Below, piece by piece: positions 17,196 through 25,126 of a DNA stretch of 64,000 bases. The notes below the pieces were generated by a model. That model had not been told where the DNA came from. It was given only the letters and a program-made list of their open reading frames with translations, and did not search any database. The position numbers and the translations under genes were made by a program. The stretch is from the NCBI RefSeq assembly GCF_900110765.1, contig NZ_FOEO01000001.1:62001-126000 (forward strand), written 5' to 3'. Numbering within the stretch: the first letter of the stretch is position 1; the number at the start of each line of letters is the position of its first letter. This DNA comes from Pseudomonas sp. NFACC02 (GTDB taxonomy: Bacteria; Pseudomonadota; Gammaproteobacteria; Pseudomonadales; Pseudomonadaceae).

Positions 17196-18806
17196 TTACA
17201 GCCAGTTGCTGGAGAAGAAGTCGCCGCTGTTGCTGATCAACATGTCGGCTACTGCGTCAAAGATGGTGTCTATCTGGTCGTCGAAGTCGTGGCTGTCGTC
17301 TGCGGTGAACGCGGCAGCCTCAGTGAGGAAAGGCACCACCCAGTCGGTGCCAGCCACAATCTCGCCGCGGTGGTCCTTCACGTGCTCGATCTTGCGACCC
17401 TGTTCGTCGTAGATGGCGGGCACGTAGACCCGCCCCGACTTGAACCACGGAACCGCGTCCATGCACCTGGTCACCTTGTTCGCTGCGGGCCCGCGCGGTT
17501 GTGGCTCAATTGGGATCGAGCCCTTCTTGCTGATGGTCTGGATCAGCCCGGTACCAGAGGACTTATCCTCGACGCGCATGTAGCGCAGCGCCGAGGGACG
17601 GAACTGGTCCCATGGCTGCCAGCGATGCCACACCTTAAGCGCTTCGGCCTCGAGGTCGCCTGCGTCCCACTTCCCGCGAACCACCTCAATGATGTAGAGG
17701 TGGCCGTCAACGCCCAGGCCGCAATGGCTGAATACCGAATAGTCGTGCTGCTCGCCGGTCTTCTGGGCGGTATCGACGTAAACGCCGCGCCAGACCATGA
17801 ATGGAAGCTGCTCGTATGTCTTGAACCAGTCGGCATCGATCATTCCGCCAGTCAGCGCGATCGGCTCCTGCTGGTACTGACTGACCAGCGTGTAGGAATC
17901 GCGATCCCACAAGGCCATCAAGTCATGGACCGACTCCTTGGCCGGCCAGTAGGACCAGTATTCGACTCCACCGCGAACCACTGACGGACCACTGAACACA
18001 TCGCGCTCGGCGTGCTCGCGCACCTCTGCAGGCAGGCTGGCGATGTAGTCGCGTGTTACGAGTGCAGGGACTTTGATGTGGGTGAAATCAAGCCCCATGC
18101 CGCCCTTGAGAAGGAAGCCTGACACATCATCCGTATGCAGACGCTGCTGAGTGCAGATCACCGGCGTATCTGGCGATGCCCGGCGGCTGCGCAGGGTGTT
18201 GATGACAATCCGCTGCGCCTTGGCCCGCATGGTTGCGCTGAACGCGCTGTCGGCTTTTTCAGGATCATCCAGGTTGATGAAGCCGCTGAACCCTTCGGAG
18301 ATGTACCCGCCGCGTACGCCAGTGATCTGCCCGCCAGTCGAGCGGCTGAATATCTGGTGCTTATTGCGCCCGTTCTGGTCAGTGACGATCCAGTTTGCAA
18401 CATCAGCCTTGCCGAGCTCGCACGGCCATAGCTCCTGATATTCGGCACTGGTGATGATCGACTTGATGCGATTGGAGTTTTCTTCGACCAGTGATTTCGA
18501 ATAGGAGACGCTCAGATTGCGCGTCCGGTCGAACTTCGTCATGACGTAGGCCGGAAGGTGGATTGACCAGTATTCGGTCTTGGTGCCGCCCGGCGGCATA
18601 TTGAACACGACGTTCTTGAGTTTTCCCTGCAGGACCTGCACAGCCGTGTGGTCCATGTAGCGGTGGTGCCAGTTGCACAGGAACTTCATCCCCTGATTGA
18701 TCTGGAAAAAGACGCGCATGAACGCGAGCGGGGAATGCTCGCTGATCATTTTTGAGGCTTCTTTTTCTTCCCGACTCATGGTTTCCCAGTCGAGAAGATC
18801 GTTCAT
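17196..18806 (-). CDS. Terminase large subunit
   Basis: A 536-residue packaging motor. The N-terminal ATPase has a variant Walker A (NMPPGGTKTEYW, residues 69-80), Walker B FINLDDPEKAD near 176-186, and the coupling motif ICTQQRLHTDD near 217-227. The nuclease domain has YVDTAQKTGEQHDYSV, with a first acidic residue near Asp345, and the final DDSHDFDDQID acidic cluster near 510. It pumps DNA into the head and cuts concatemers. It overlaps the small subunit stop by four bases. It lies after the tail collar gene and before the tailspike rather than next to the portal gene. Confidence 0.9.
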   Translation of the reverse strand: MNDLLDWETMSREEKEASKMISEHSPLAFMRVFFQINQGMKFLCNWHHRYMDHTAVQVLQGKLKNVVFNMPPGGTKTEYWSIHLPAYVMTKFDRTRNLSVSYSKSLVEENSNRIKSIITSAEYQELWPCELGKADVANWIVTDQNGRNKHQIFSRSTGGQITGVRGGYISEGFSGFINLDDPEKADSAFSATMRAKAQRIVINTLRSRRASPDTPVICTQQRLHTDDVSGFLLKGGMGLDFTHIKVPALVTRDYIASLPAEVREHAERDVFSGPSVVRGGVEYWSYWPAKESVHDLMALWDRDSYTLVSQYQQEPIALTGGMIDADWFKTYEQLPFMVWRGVYVDTAQKTGEQHDYSVFSHCGLGVDGHLYIIEVVRGKWDAGDLEAEALKVWHRWQPWDQFRPSALRYMRVEDKSSGTGLIQTISKKGSIPIEPQPRGPAANKVTRCMDAVPWFKSGRVYVPAIYDEQGRKIEHVKDHRGEIVAGTDWVVPFLTEAAAFTADDSHDFDDQIDTIFDAVADMLISNSGDFFSSNWL

Positions 18807-19252
18807 AGGCGGTCGAGCACAGATTCGAGAGTTTTCTTGTCAACGGTAACCTGCGACTTCGTCTCGATGGCGCCGCCGTTCTTGCCGGTGAGTTCAACGA
18901 TCTTCTTCTCGAGGCCAAGCAGCTTGGCCTTGCCCATGGTCGCGGATACGGCGGCAGAGGCCTGTGGTGTTTCTGCGGTCAAGGCGGTGGTGCGCGCTTG
19001 TTCAAGCTCTGCGAGCAGGGTGTCGACCGTGATCTCGTTGCGCTGCATCACGGCGGCGCGGAGCTCGGCGATGCGCTCTTCAATCTGCGGCCGCTTCAGA
19101 AGGTTCCATCCCTCGCGCTGCGCTGTCTTCTCGGCCATACCGCTGACGTCATAGGCGCGGCGGTAGGCCTCAGAGGCGTTGCCAACTTCGATGTAGGCCA
19201 GACAGAAGTTTTCCATCTTCTGGCTGAAGCGTAATTTCCGCTTCTTTTCCAT
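18803..19252 (-). CDS. Terminase small subunit (Terminase_2 family)
   Basis: A 149-residue DNA-recognition subunit. The N-terminal part has the Terminase_2 signature: RFSQKMENFCLAYIEVGNAS, then EAYRRAYDVSG and LLKRPQIEERIAEL, a helix-turn-helix that binds the packaging site. The C-terminal part contacts the large subunit. Its four-base overlap with the large subunit gene makes the two a coupled pair. The packaging site itself is not evident. Confidence 0.9.
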   Translation of the reverse strand: MEKKRKLRFSQKMENFCLAYIEVGNASEAYRRAYDVSGMAEKTAQREGWNLLKRPQIEERIAELRAAVMQRNEITVDTLLAELEQARTTALTAETPQASAAVSATMGKAKLLGLEKKIVELTGKNGGAIETKSQVTVDKKTLESVLDRL

Positions 19253-19255
19253 GGG

Positions 19256-19453
19256 TCACTCCTGCTGGCTTACCAGCTTCCACTTGTACCCGACCCACTT
19301 GGGAGTCTTGTTCGCTGTGAAAATTGGTGGTTTCGTTTCGGTTGTCAGGGCGGGTAGGAGCCAGTTGCCGGGCACCATTGGGTCGGCATCTGCCAGGGTC
19401 TCGCCCATGTACCAGCCTTCAGCATCGTATTGGTAAACGGTCTTCTGGTTCAT
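19256..19453 (-). CDS. Small tail-fibre-associated protein
   Basis: A 65-residue protein starting at the ATG that overlaps the stop of the collar fibre gene (ATGA). VYQYDAEGWYMGETLADADP and the later KPPIFTANKTPKWVGYKWKL resemble the N-terminal part of phage tail fibre assembly chaperones, in which aromatic-rich repeats precede a missing chaperone core. It probably assists or decorates the collar fibre encoded just upstream. Confidence 0.6.
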   Translation of the reverse strand: MNQKTVYQYDAEGWYMGETLADADPMVPGNWLLPALTTETKPPIFTANKTPKWVGYKWKLVSQQE

Positions 19454-20319
19454 AGGTAGCGGATCCATCTTACTTGGACCAGGTTGATCGAGCGCGCTTC
19501 GGTACCGCCGCTTGATCCAATATTTACAGTGTGAACGTGAGCGCCAGCGCTGTTCGTTTGCAGAGTCTCGGTGCCGTAGAAATTCTCGTCGCCGTACACC
19601 GCGTTCCCTGGAGTGGTGACAGTACGATCCTTGTTGAGCGTCGTTGTGTGCGTGTGAGCTCCCGCCGAACCAGTCGAAGCACTGTGTCCGTGCGCAAGGT
19701 TCTGGCTAGGTTGCGGTGTATTCCCCAACACACGCCCAGAGTCAACCCCGCGCCCGTCATCGAGGAAGCGCGGAAACATCCCCCGCCAGTCAGGAAGCCT
19801 GAACTGAGTGCTCAGCTCATCTCCCGCGTTGTATGTGCCCCCTATCCGCGCGAATAGTTTCGGATAGGCCGACTTCAGGAGTACCGCGCCATTACACTTC
19901 AGCCATCCCGAGTCTGGTGAGCCGTTGTGGGCAACATCCTTGTACTCACCAACGCTGAAGCTGGAATAAAGGCTCGCACCAATCAAGCGCCAGTACGCGG
20001 AACTGCTTGGCGGGGCGTTGCCAACGTTATTGTCGGCGATGGATTCATAATAGAGGCCATCGACCGCCAAGGATGGGGCGCCAATGTCGTATACCGCTTC
20101 AGCATGCCATGTCATGACCCCGTGCCGCTCTATATCCTGAAGGGCTGAGTCGACCCTGTTATGCCACCAGTTCTCTTGTCCAGCGGGCGGCGCGTCCTTG
20201 TCCTGGCCCCCCTCCCATCCGGTACCAATTCGAATATCGCCAGGCGCCTGGAAGACTGTGGAGCTATCTTGAGTCTCTACGTTTTCGGCCCAGCGCTTGT
20301 TAAAGGCTTGTCTTGCCAT
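19450..20319 (-). CDS. Tail fibre with phage collar domain and metal-binding HxH repeats
   Basis: A 289-residue fibre. The N-terminal 130 residues attach to the baseplate side. A phage tail collar domain follows: SGWLKCNGAVLLKSAYPKLF, then FRLPDWRGMFPRFLDDGRGV. The C-terminal tip has three H-x-H motifs (AHGHSAS, AHTHTTT, AHVHTVN), which in T4-like fibres bind iron along a trimer axis. It is a candidate receptor-binding fibre separate from the S74 tailspike. It overlaps the DUF2612 gene by one base. Confidence 0.82.
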   Translation of the reverse strand: MARQAFNKRWAENVETQDSSTVFQAPGDIRIGTGWEGGQDKDAPPAGQENWWHNRVDSALQDIERHGVMTWHAEAVYDIGAPSLAVDGLYYESIADNNVGNAPPSSSAYWRLIGASLYSSFSVGEYKDVAHNGSPDSGWLKCNGAVLLKSAYPKLFARIGGTYNAGDELSTQFRLPDWRGMFPRFLDDGRGVDSGRVLGNTPQPSQNLAHGHSASTGSAGAHTHTTTLNKDRTVTTPGNAVYGDENFYGTETLQTNSAGAHVHTVNIGSSGGTEARSINLVQVRWIRYL

Positions 20320-20978
20320 CAGGCCAAATCTCCGGGCAGTGTGAAGTTTGCGAAGTTGTAGAGGTGGTCAGAGGCTTGCTCGATTGCGGCAATGTTTGTT
20401 GGCAGGATGAATATCTGCCCGATCCGCGTTCCTTGCGGTCGCGGAATGATGTCGAAATTTTCGAGCAGGTACTGCGTGGTGTTATCCAGCTCAGAAGCGA
20501 TGCCGATATCGAACGACTTGTCGCCGTTGCTGCTCAGTGCGGTGACTTTCACGCCGATCACGATTTCCAACAACTGAATAATACTGTCGCTGGTTCCGTC
20601 GCTAACGTTGCGCGCGATCTTGGCCTTGATCAGCTTTCGATAAAGATCATTGTTCAGGAGCGCATCGACGGCTGCGCCATCGCCGATGTAGGGCGCGACG
20701 TTGTAATTGGTGTAGTTGTCGTTGCCCGCATAGCCGAAGACGTCATACGCCGCGCCGCGAAGTATTGGGCGCGGGATACCAACGATTCGGCCAATCACGT
20801 CGAGCAATTCGCCTTTCACCGTATCGACGTCGTAGCTGCCGTATATCTGCTCGGTCGCAGGCTGCAGTCTTTCGTTGGCGATCTGCGGCAAGTGGGTCAA
20901 CCACTTCAGCATGCGAGGCTTGTCGCGATACTGATTGATGACTCGCTTCTTGGCGCGCGCGACATGGTCGAAATTCAT
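20319..20978 (-). CDS. Baseplate protein, DUF2612 family
   Basis: A 219-residue protein of the DUF2612 family, encoded directly after baseplate J in this type of myovirus. Landmarks are LDVIGRIVGIPRPI near residue 60, the FGYAGNDNYTNYNVAPY region, and a C-terminal YNFANFTLPGDLA. In related phages it sits at the edge of the baseplate and connects to fibres, equivalent to gp48/gpI-like proteins. It overlaps the baseplate J gene by four bases. Confidence 0.8.
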   Translation of the reverse strand: MNFDHVARAKKRVINQYRDKPRMLKWLTHLPQIANERLQPATEQIYGSYDVDTVKGELLDVIGRIVGIPRPILRGAAYDVFGYAGNDNYTNYNVAPYIGDGAAVDALLNNDLYRKLIKAKIARNVSDGTSDSIIQLLEIVIGVKVTALSSNGDKSFDIGIASELDNTTQYLLENFDIIPRPQGTRIGQIFILPTNIAAIEQASDHLYNFANFTLPGDLA

Positions 20979-22234
20979 ATCGTTACCGTCACTTCAATGT
21001 TGTCGGGATCGAATGTCGCCATTTCGGCAATACCCGGCTGGATAGGCGTCAACCCCTGACTTCCGGCGCTTGTGCCAATGGTCAGGCTGATGATGTAACT
21101 GTCGCCATACTGGCCAAGTATCTTGTTCACTGGCGTGTACAGTCGACCTACCGGAACAAGCTCGCCTATGTCGTAACCGCCTTGGTTGAAACCGGATACC
21201 GATTCGCCATCGAACAGCGACTTGGTCGAATCCTCAATGATGGCGGTCTTCAAACGATCCTCGATGTCGAACGGCAAGTTGCCAATTTTCTTCACGTCAA
21301 GCGCTACAAAAATAGGCAGGCCAACTGCGCGCTGATACGTCATGGTCTCGATATTGCCAGTGGCAGGAGAAGTAACCTCGACTTTCACACCTGTGGTGCC
21401 AGGTGGGTCAACCCACGTGTCGGTCTTGGTGCTGTAGCGGGGGTACATCGGGGTGCCTGGGTTGTACTTGGCGTACATCGCGCGACCAATATCAGCGTCT
21501 GAGCCACCATTCACAATCACGGCAATCGCGGTATAGGGAATACCGTCTGGGTCGGTGGGTGAATCGCTGTTGTTCTCCAGAATCTTCACGTCAGTGACGC
21601 CGGGCACGTTAGCGATGCTGGCCAGCATGTTGTCCTTCATATTGCTGCCGGCGAGCGCGACGGAGTTGTTCCGGCGCGCCCTGAACTCAACATCGGACTC
21701 GGCCGCCTCGCCAGGCGTGGCCTCACCGTTGGTAACAGACGACCAGCCAGGGTATGGAGTGCCGATGATGGTGAGTTCGCCAGCGGCGGCCAGTACCCGG
21801 CCGGACGTTGAGCACGTAGCGAATCCCGTTGCGCTCTGGCTGATGCCGATGACGATGGACGAGGTGGTGAGCCACAGGGTGTTATCGACCTTGCTGCGGA
21901 TCTGCGAAAGCGCGGGAAGAACAGTGCCAGCGGGGCCGGTGATGGTGATTGGCGCAACCGAGTAGGTCGCGGCGCGAATCTGCACGCCTGATATTTTCCC
22001 AATGTCACGCAATGCCTCCCCGGTCGCGCTGTCTGGGTCCTTGCTGCGATAGGCTGCAACAAGGCCTTCGTCCAGGTTAGCCATCAGTTCGGCTTCAATG
22101 CCGACCAGCTCTCCATCCGGCGAATCAGGGTCAAGGTTCCAATCTGGATCGATGGCCAGAACGCTCTGTTTGATGGCGGTCAGGTAATCGTTGAGAGATT
22201 CGCCGGTGATGCCTTGATCTGTGATTTCAGCCAT
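20975..22234 (-). CDS. Baseplate J-like wedge protein
   Basis: A 419-residue protein of the baseplate J (P2 gpJ, Mu gp47) family. MAEITDQGITGESLNDYLTA at the start, DPDWNLDPDSPDGELVGIEAEL (core DPDSPDGELVG) near residue 36 and GEATPGEAAESDVEFRARRN near residue 175 are hallmark segments. It forms the wedge arms that drive tail contraction. It is flanked by the gp25-like gene upstream and the DUF2612 gene downstream, each overlapping by a few bases. Confidence 0.9.
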   Translation of the reverse strand: MAEITDQGITGESLNDYLTAIKQSVLAIDPDWNLDPDSPDGELVGIEAELMANLDEGLVAAYRSKDPDSATGEALRDIGKISGVQIRAATYSVAPITITGPAGTVLPALSQIRSKVDNTLWLTTSSIVIGISQSATGFATCSTSGRVLAAAGELTIIGTPYPGWSSVTNGEATPGEAAESDVEFRARRNNSVALAGSNMKDNMLASIANVPGVTDVKILENNSDSPTDPDGIPYTAIAVIVNGGSDADIGRAMYAKYNPGTPMYPRYSTKTDTWVDPPGTTGVKVEVTSPATGNIETMTYQRAVGLPIFVALDVKKIGNLPFDIEDRLKTAIIEDSTKSLFDGESVSGFNQGGYDIGELVPVGRLYTPVNKILGQYGDSYIISLTIGTSAGSQGLTPIQPGIAEMATFDPDNIEVTVTI

Positions 22235-22599
22235 TAAACGATCGCCTGCACGTAGTTGATGTCTGCGCTTTCGCCAGATGTGCTGACGATCGTTGCGCTA
22301 ACGGTGAGTTCTCGGGTCGTGACGTCAGAGGTGACGCTAAACGCCGTCATGCCTGCGCAACCCGGGGCGAGCAGGATCCGCTGACGTATGACTGACTCGC
22401 GGGAGGCGAGCCTGGAGCCCTTGCCCAGCACGCTGCCGAACCAGTCGGTTCCGTCAGCGGTATTCAAGAACCATTCACCAAGGAAAAATTTCAGTCGGGT
22501 GCGCACGTTCTGGGCAACTTCTTCGGCGGTGTAGCCGGTCAACAGCTTGTCCTGGCCCAAGGCCAGGTCACCATCGCCGTCGAGTTTTCTGACTGTCAT
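22234..22599 (-). CDS. Baseplate wedge protein, gp25/gp46-like
   Basis: A 121-residue protein with the gp25-like beta-barrel pattern: VRTRLKFFLGEWFLNTADGT in the N-terminal half (core FFLGEWFLNT) and RQRILLAPGCAGMTAFSV later. In contractile tails this protein joins sheath to baseplate J. It sits between the spike gene and baseplate J with one- to four-base overlaps. Confidence 0.83.
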   Translation of the reverse strand: MTVRKLDGDGDLALGQDKLLTGYTAEEVAQNVRTRLKFFLGEWFLNTADGTDWFGSVLGKGSRLASRESVIRQRILLAPGCAGMTAFSVTSDVTTRELTVSATIVSTSGESADINYVQAIV

Positions 22600-23270
22600 G
22601 GCTTCACTATCCCGGATGTGCCGTTACCGGACTGAACCCCAACGTGGGTGTGCTCAAAACCGATGCTCACGCCGTGGTTTGTAATCGTGGTTTCGGTAGT
22701 GACGGCCTGCTCGAAATTGACCGGCCGCTCGAAGTTAGTCGTGCACTTCACGTTGAGCGAGACCCCATCAACCTCCAGCGTCTTGTCGTCGTGAATCCAG
22801 AAGTAAGCCGATCCATCCAGGCTGCGCAGGCGAATCCCATCATTTGCGAAAGCGACAATAGCGCCAGGTATCGATCGGATGCCCGGCATGAAGTAGGCAT
22901 CATTGATGGAGAATCGGCGTGGTTCAGATTTCACGGCCACGCCGCCTTGGTCGACCCAGGAGTCGATGCACTCCTGCGAAAAGAACAGTGCGCCCTCGGT
23001 CCCAGCCGCTACGCGGCATTCCAGCGTTCCGCCCGCGGCGCCCCAGAACTGAACAGGTACGTGGATGATGGGGCGCCTCGTTGCCTGCACGCCTTGGCGA
23101 TCTTCCAGCATCAGCCCGATCTGGACCTCCGCCAGTTGGGTGTCTGGGTCGAAGCTGAGGACGTGGCCAGGCACGCTGGTGCGCACGTTGTCTTTCAGGT
23201 ACTCGCCGAATATCTCTCTCAGCATTTTTGAGAACTGCGCCTGCGTGCGCGATGAGAGCGGGTCATTCAT
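22596..23270 (-). CDS. Membrane-puncturing tail spike, Gp138 family
   Basis: A 224-residue protein whose start overlaps the stop of the hub gene (ATGA at 23270). The N-terminal domain VPGHVLSFDPDTQLAEVQIG fits the Gp138 OB-fold, followed by HVPVQFWGAAGGTLECRVAAG. The C-terminal beta region ends GFEHTHVGVQSGNGTSGIVKP (core FEHTHVGVQSGNG), with a histidine pair that typically binds iron at a needle tip. It should be the central spike that pierces the outer membrane. Confidence 0.85.
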   Translation of the reverse strand: MNDPLSSRTQAQFSKMLREIFGEYLKDNVRTSVPGHVLSFDPDTQLAEVQIGLMLEDRQGVQATRRPIIHVPVQFWGAAGGTLECRVAAGTEGALFFSQECIDSWVDQGGVAVKSEPRRFSINDAYFMPGIRSIPGAIVAFANDGIRLRSLDGSAYFWIHDDKTLEVDGVSLNVKCTTNFERPVNFEQAVTTETTITNHGVSIGFEHTHVGVQSGNGTSGIVKP

Positions 23271-24202
23271 CGAGTTGCCCTTTGGGATATTCCGGATTGA
23301 GCTGCAGCACTCAGCCGTAAGCAGCTGATATGTGTTTCCCACGGATCGCCATGCGAGTCGCCCAGGTAGGCGAGCGAGTTCACTTTGTAAAACCCCTCAC
23401 CGATGGTGCGCGGCACTTCGTAAAAATACGCCCCGGAGAACTCGAACTGAGGCGCCATCGATTCCAGCTTGATGGTGCTGCCCAGTTTCAAGGCTGGATT
23501 CAGCACAGAGCGAATGCCGATTTCTGTGTCGGTAACCACCGGTGATCCAATCATTCCCGTCGCGGCGCTGATCGTGTAGACCTGGTTCGGCATCGCGAAG
23601 CCGCGCTTGATGATCTTGATCGCACCGTTCTCCACCATCCAATCGAACTGGAAAGTCTCGGCCAGCTCGTTCATGCAGGCGGTAGGACTACCCTGGAGAA
23701 CAGTTCCTCGAGAGCGCCGTTTGAGTTGGGAGAAGTCGCCGTAGAAACGTATCTCGGCGTTGAATGGCTCGGCACAGGCTTCGATGATCTGTACCGGATC
23801 GGTTTCGGCCGAGAGTGTCAGGTTGATGATGTTCTGGTCGCGCGCCTTGGCTGATGACTTGCAGAAAAGCCTAACCCCGCGGGTAGAGCCGCCTTCCTCA
23901 AGTACGCGCTGGGCATTGGTGATCTGCCCGGTGAAGATGTTTCCGAATAATCCCGCGTACCCAGCATCAAACGAGATGAACTCGTATTTCTTCGCAATGC
24001 CATCGCCGAGCATCTGCCGAGTGGTGTATGCCGAAACGTTGTAGATCGTGATCTCGGCGACACTGAAGGCGCCACCCGCGAAGTGGATGATCTGAAAGGT
24101 GACCCGAAGACCGTCACCAGTCGTGTTCATTTCATAGGTTAGCGAACCTGTCTCGCGCCCGACCTTGAGGCGGTACCGGCGCATGTAGATTTCATCAGCC
24201 AT
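23267..24202 (-). CDS. Baseplate hub protein, gp27-like
   Basis: A 311-residue hub protein. RRYRLKVGRETGSLTYEMNT and GLRVTFQIIHFAGG at the start, YNVSAYTTRQMLGDGIAKKY, and WMVENGAIKIIKRG in the second half follow the gp27/gpD-like hub fold that bridges the tail tube and the central spike. The ATG at 24202 overlaps the upstream stop by eight bases and is preferred to a longer frame start at 24232. Confidence 0.8.
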   Translation of the reverse strand: MADEIYMRRYRLKVGRETGSLTYEMNTTGDGLRVTFQIIHFAGGAFSVAEITIYNVSAYTTRQMLGDGIAKKYEFISFDAGYAGLFGNIFTGQITNAQRVLEEGGSTRGVRLFCKSSAKARDQNIINLTLSAETDPVQIIEACAEPFNAEIRFYGDFSQLKRRSRGTVLQGSPTACMNELAETFQFDWMVENGAIKIIKRGFAMPNQVYTISAATGMIGSPVVTDTEIGIRSVLNPALKLGSTIKLESMAPQFEFSGAYFYEVPRTIGEGFYKVNSLAYLGDSHGDPWETHISCLRLSAAAQSGISQRATR

Positions 24203-24497
24203 CTGACCACACCAGTGTGTTCGTGATGCCAAGATTGGCGGGGGTCGGCGGCTCGCCCTCCAGCATCAGAGATCCGTAATCGATGTCGGACGGTGGATAG
24301 AGTCCCGCCAGCAGGTCCACGTCAGGCAGCAAGTATCGGCCCGCCGTCAGCAGTGCTCCTTGAGGACTCAGGATGTTCACGCGAAACACTTCGAACCTGG
24401 ACATCCACTGGATTTCAATGGTGAGCGTGTTATTTCCGAGGGCCGCACTGAAGGTTTGTGCGGGAAGCGACTGAACCTCAACTTTGTACCGACTCAT
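24195..24497 (-). CDS. Baseplate plug protein (Pam3 gp18-like)
   Basis: A 100-residue beta-rich protein: PAQTFSAALGNNTLTIEIQW, then LTAGRYLLPDVDLLAGLYPP. It resembles the small baseplate plug of Pam3-type cyanophages and related myoviruses, which seals the tube above the spike. Position between the tail-tube-end protein and the hub agrees. Both ends overlap neighbours. Confidence 0.65.
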   Translation of the reverse strand: MSRYKVEVQSLPAQTFSAALGNNTLTIEIQWMSRFEVFRVNILSPQGALLTAGRYLLPDVDLLAGLYPPSDIDYGSLMLEGEPPTPANLGITNTLVWSDG

Positions 24498-25126
24498 TCG
24501 ATGATCTCCACGGAGGCGGAACCCGTCGTGACCATCGGCGCACCTTGAGTTGCAACCGGATCGTTCTGAGCCAGTTGGTCGGCAGAGGTGACGCCTTGTC
24601 CTACCTGAGAGCTGATTCGCCGGATTTCTTGCAGCTCAGCAATGAAGATCAGTCCGTCCTCATCTTCTGGGCGCGTCCGCTGGTCAAGGCGAACAATGAC
24701 CATCTCAGGCAAGGTTTCATATTCGGTGACCAATTCGATGGGCGCGCGCGCCTTGAGCAGATCCGAAAGCGAGCGCCAGGTGGTCGCCGCACGTGTTTCG
24801 TCACTGCCAGCCAGCAGGTATGCAGATACGGCGCTGATGGCCGCACCAGCAACCCCGCCAACGGACGAAGCAACTGCGCCAGCCCCCATCATTCCAATGT
24901 CATCCAGACCAATCCCGAGCGGAGTATTGGATACCGCGCCTGTGAGAATGTAACGATCAGGAAGCAATATCGCGTGATCGTTGACGTTGGCTCCGAACTC
25001 GACAGGGAACTGCGTGAGCTGAATAGCCTTGCTGGTTACTCCTTCCAGCTTCGCATCGAACTCGATAAGACCCAAAGCAGGCAGCGTTTTGGAGAAAATA
25101 CTCATGACGCCGCTGGCGATGCTCAT
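24494..25126 (-). CDS. Tail tube initiator, Dit-like baseplate protein
   Basis: A 210-residue protein. The N-terminal half (GLIEFDAKLEGVTSKAIQLT, FPVEFGANVNDHAILLPDRY) matches Dit-like N-terminal domains, which form the ring that connects the tube to the hub. A low-complexity glycine/alanine segment (GAGAVASSVGGVAGAAISAV) lies in the middle and could be membrane-active. It directly follows the tape measure gene with a four-base overlap. Confidence 0.7.
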   Translation of the reverse strand: MSIASGVMSIFSKTLPALGLIEFDAKLEGVTSKAIQLTQFPVEFGANVNDHAILLPDRYILTGAVSNTPLGIGLDDIGMMGAGAVASSVGGVAGAAISAVSAYLLAGSDETRAATTWRSLSDLLKARAPIELVTEYETLPEMVIVRLDQRTRPEDEDGLIFIAELQEIRRISSQVGQGVTSADQLAQNDPVATQGAPMVTTGSASVEIIE

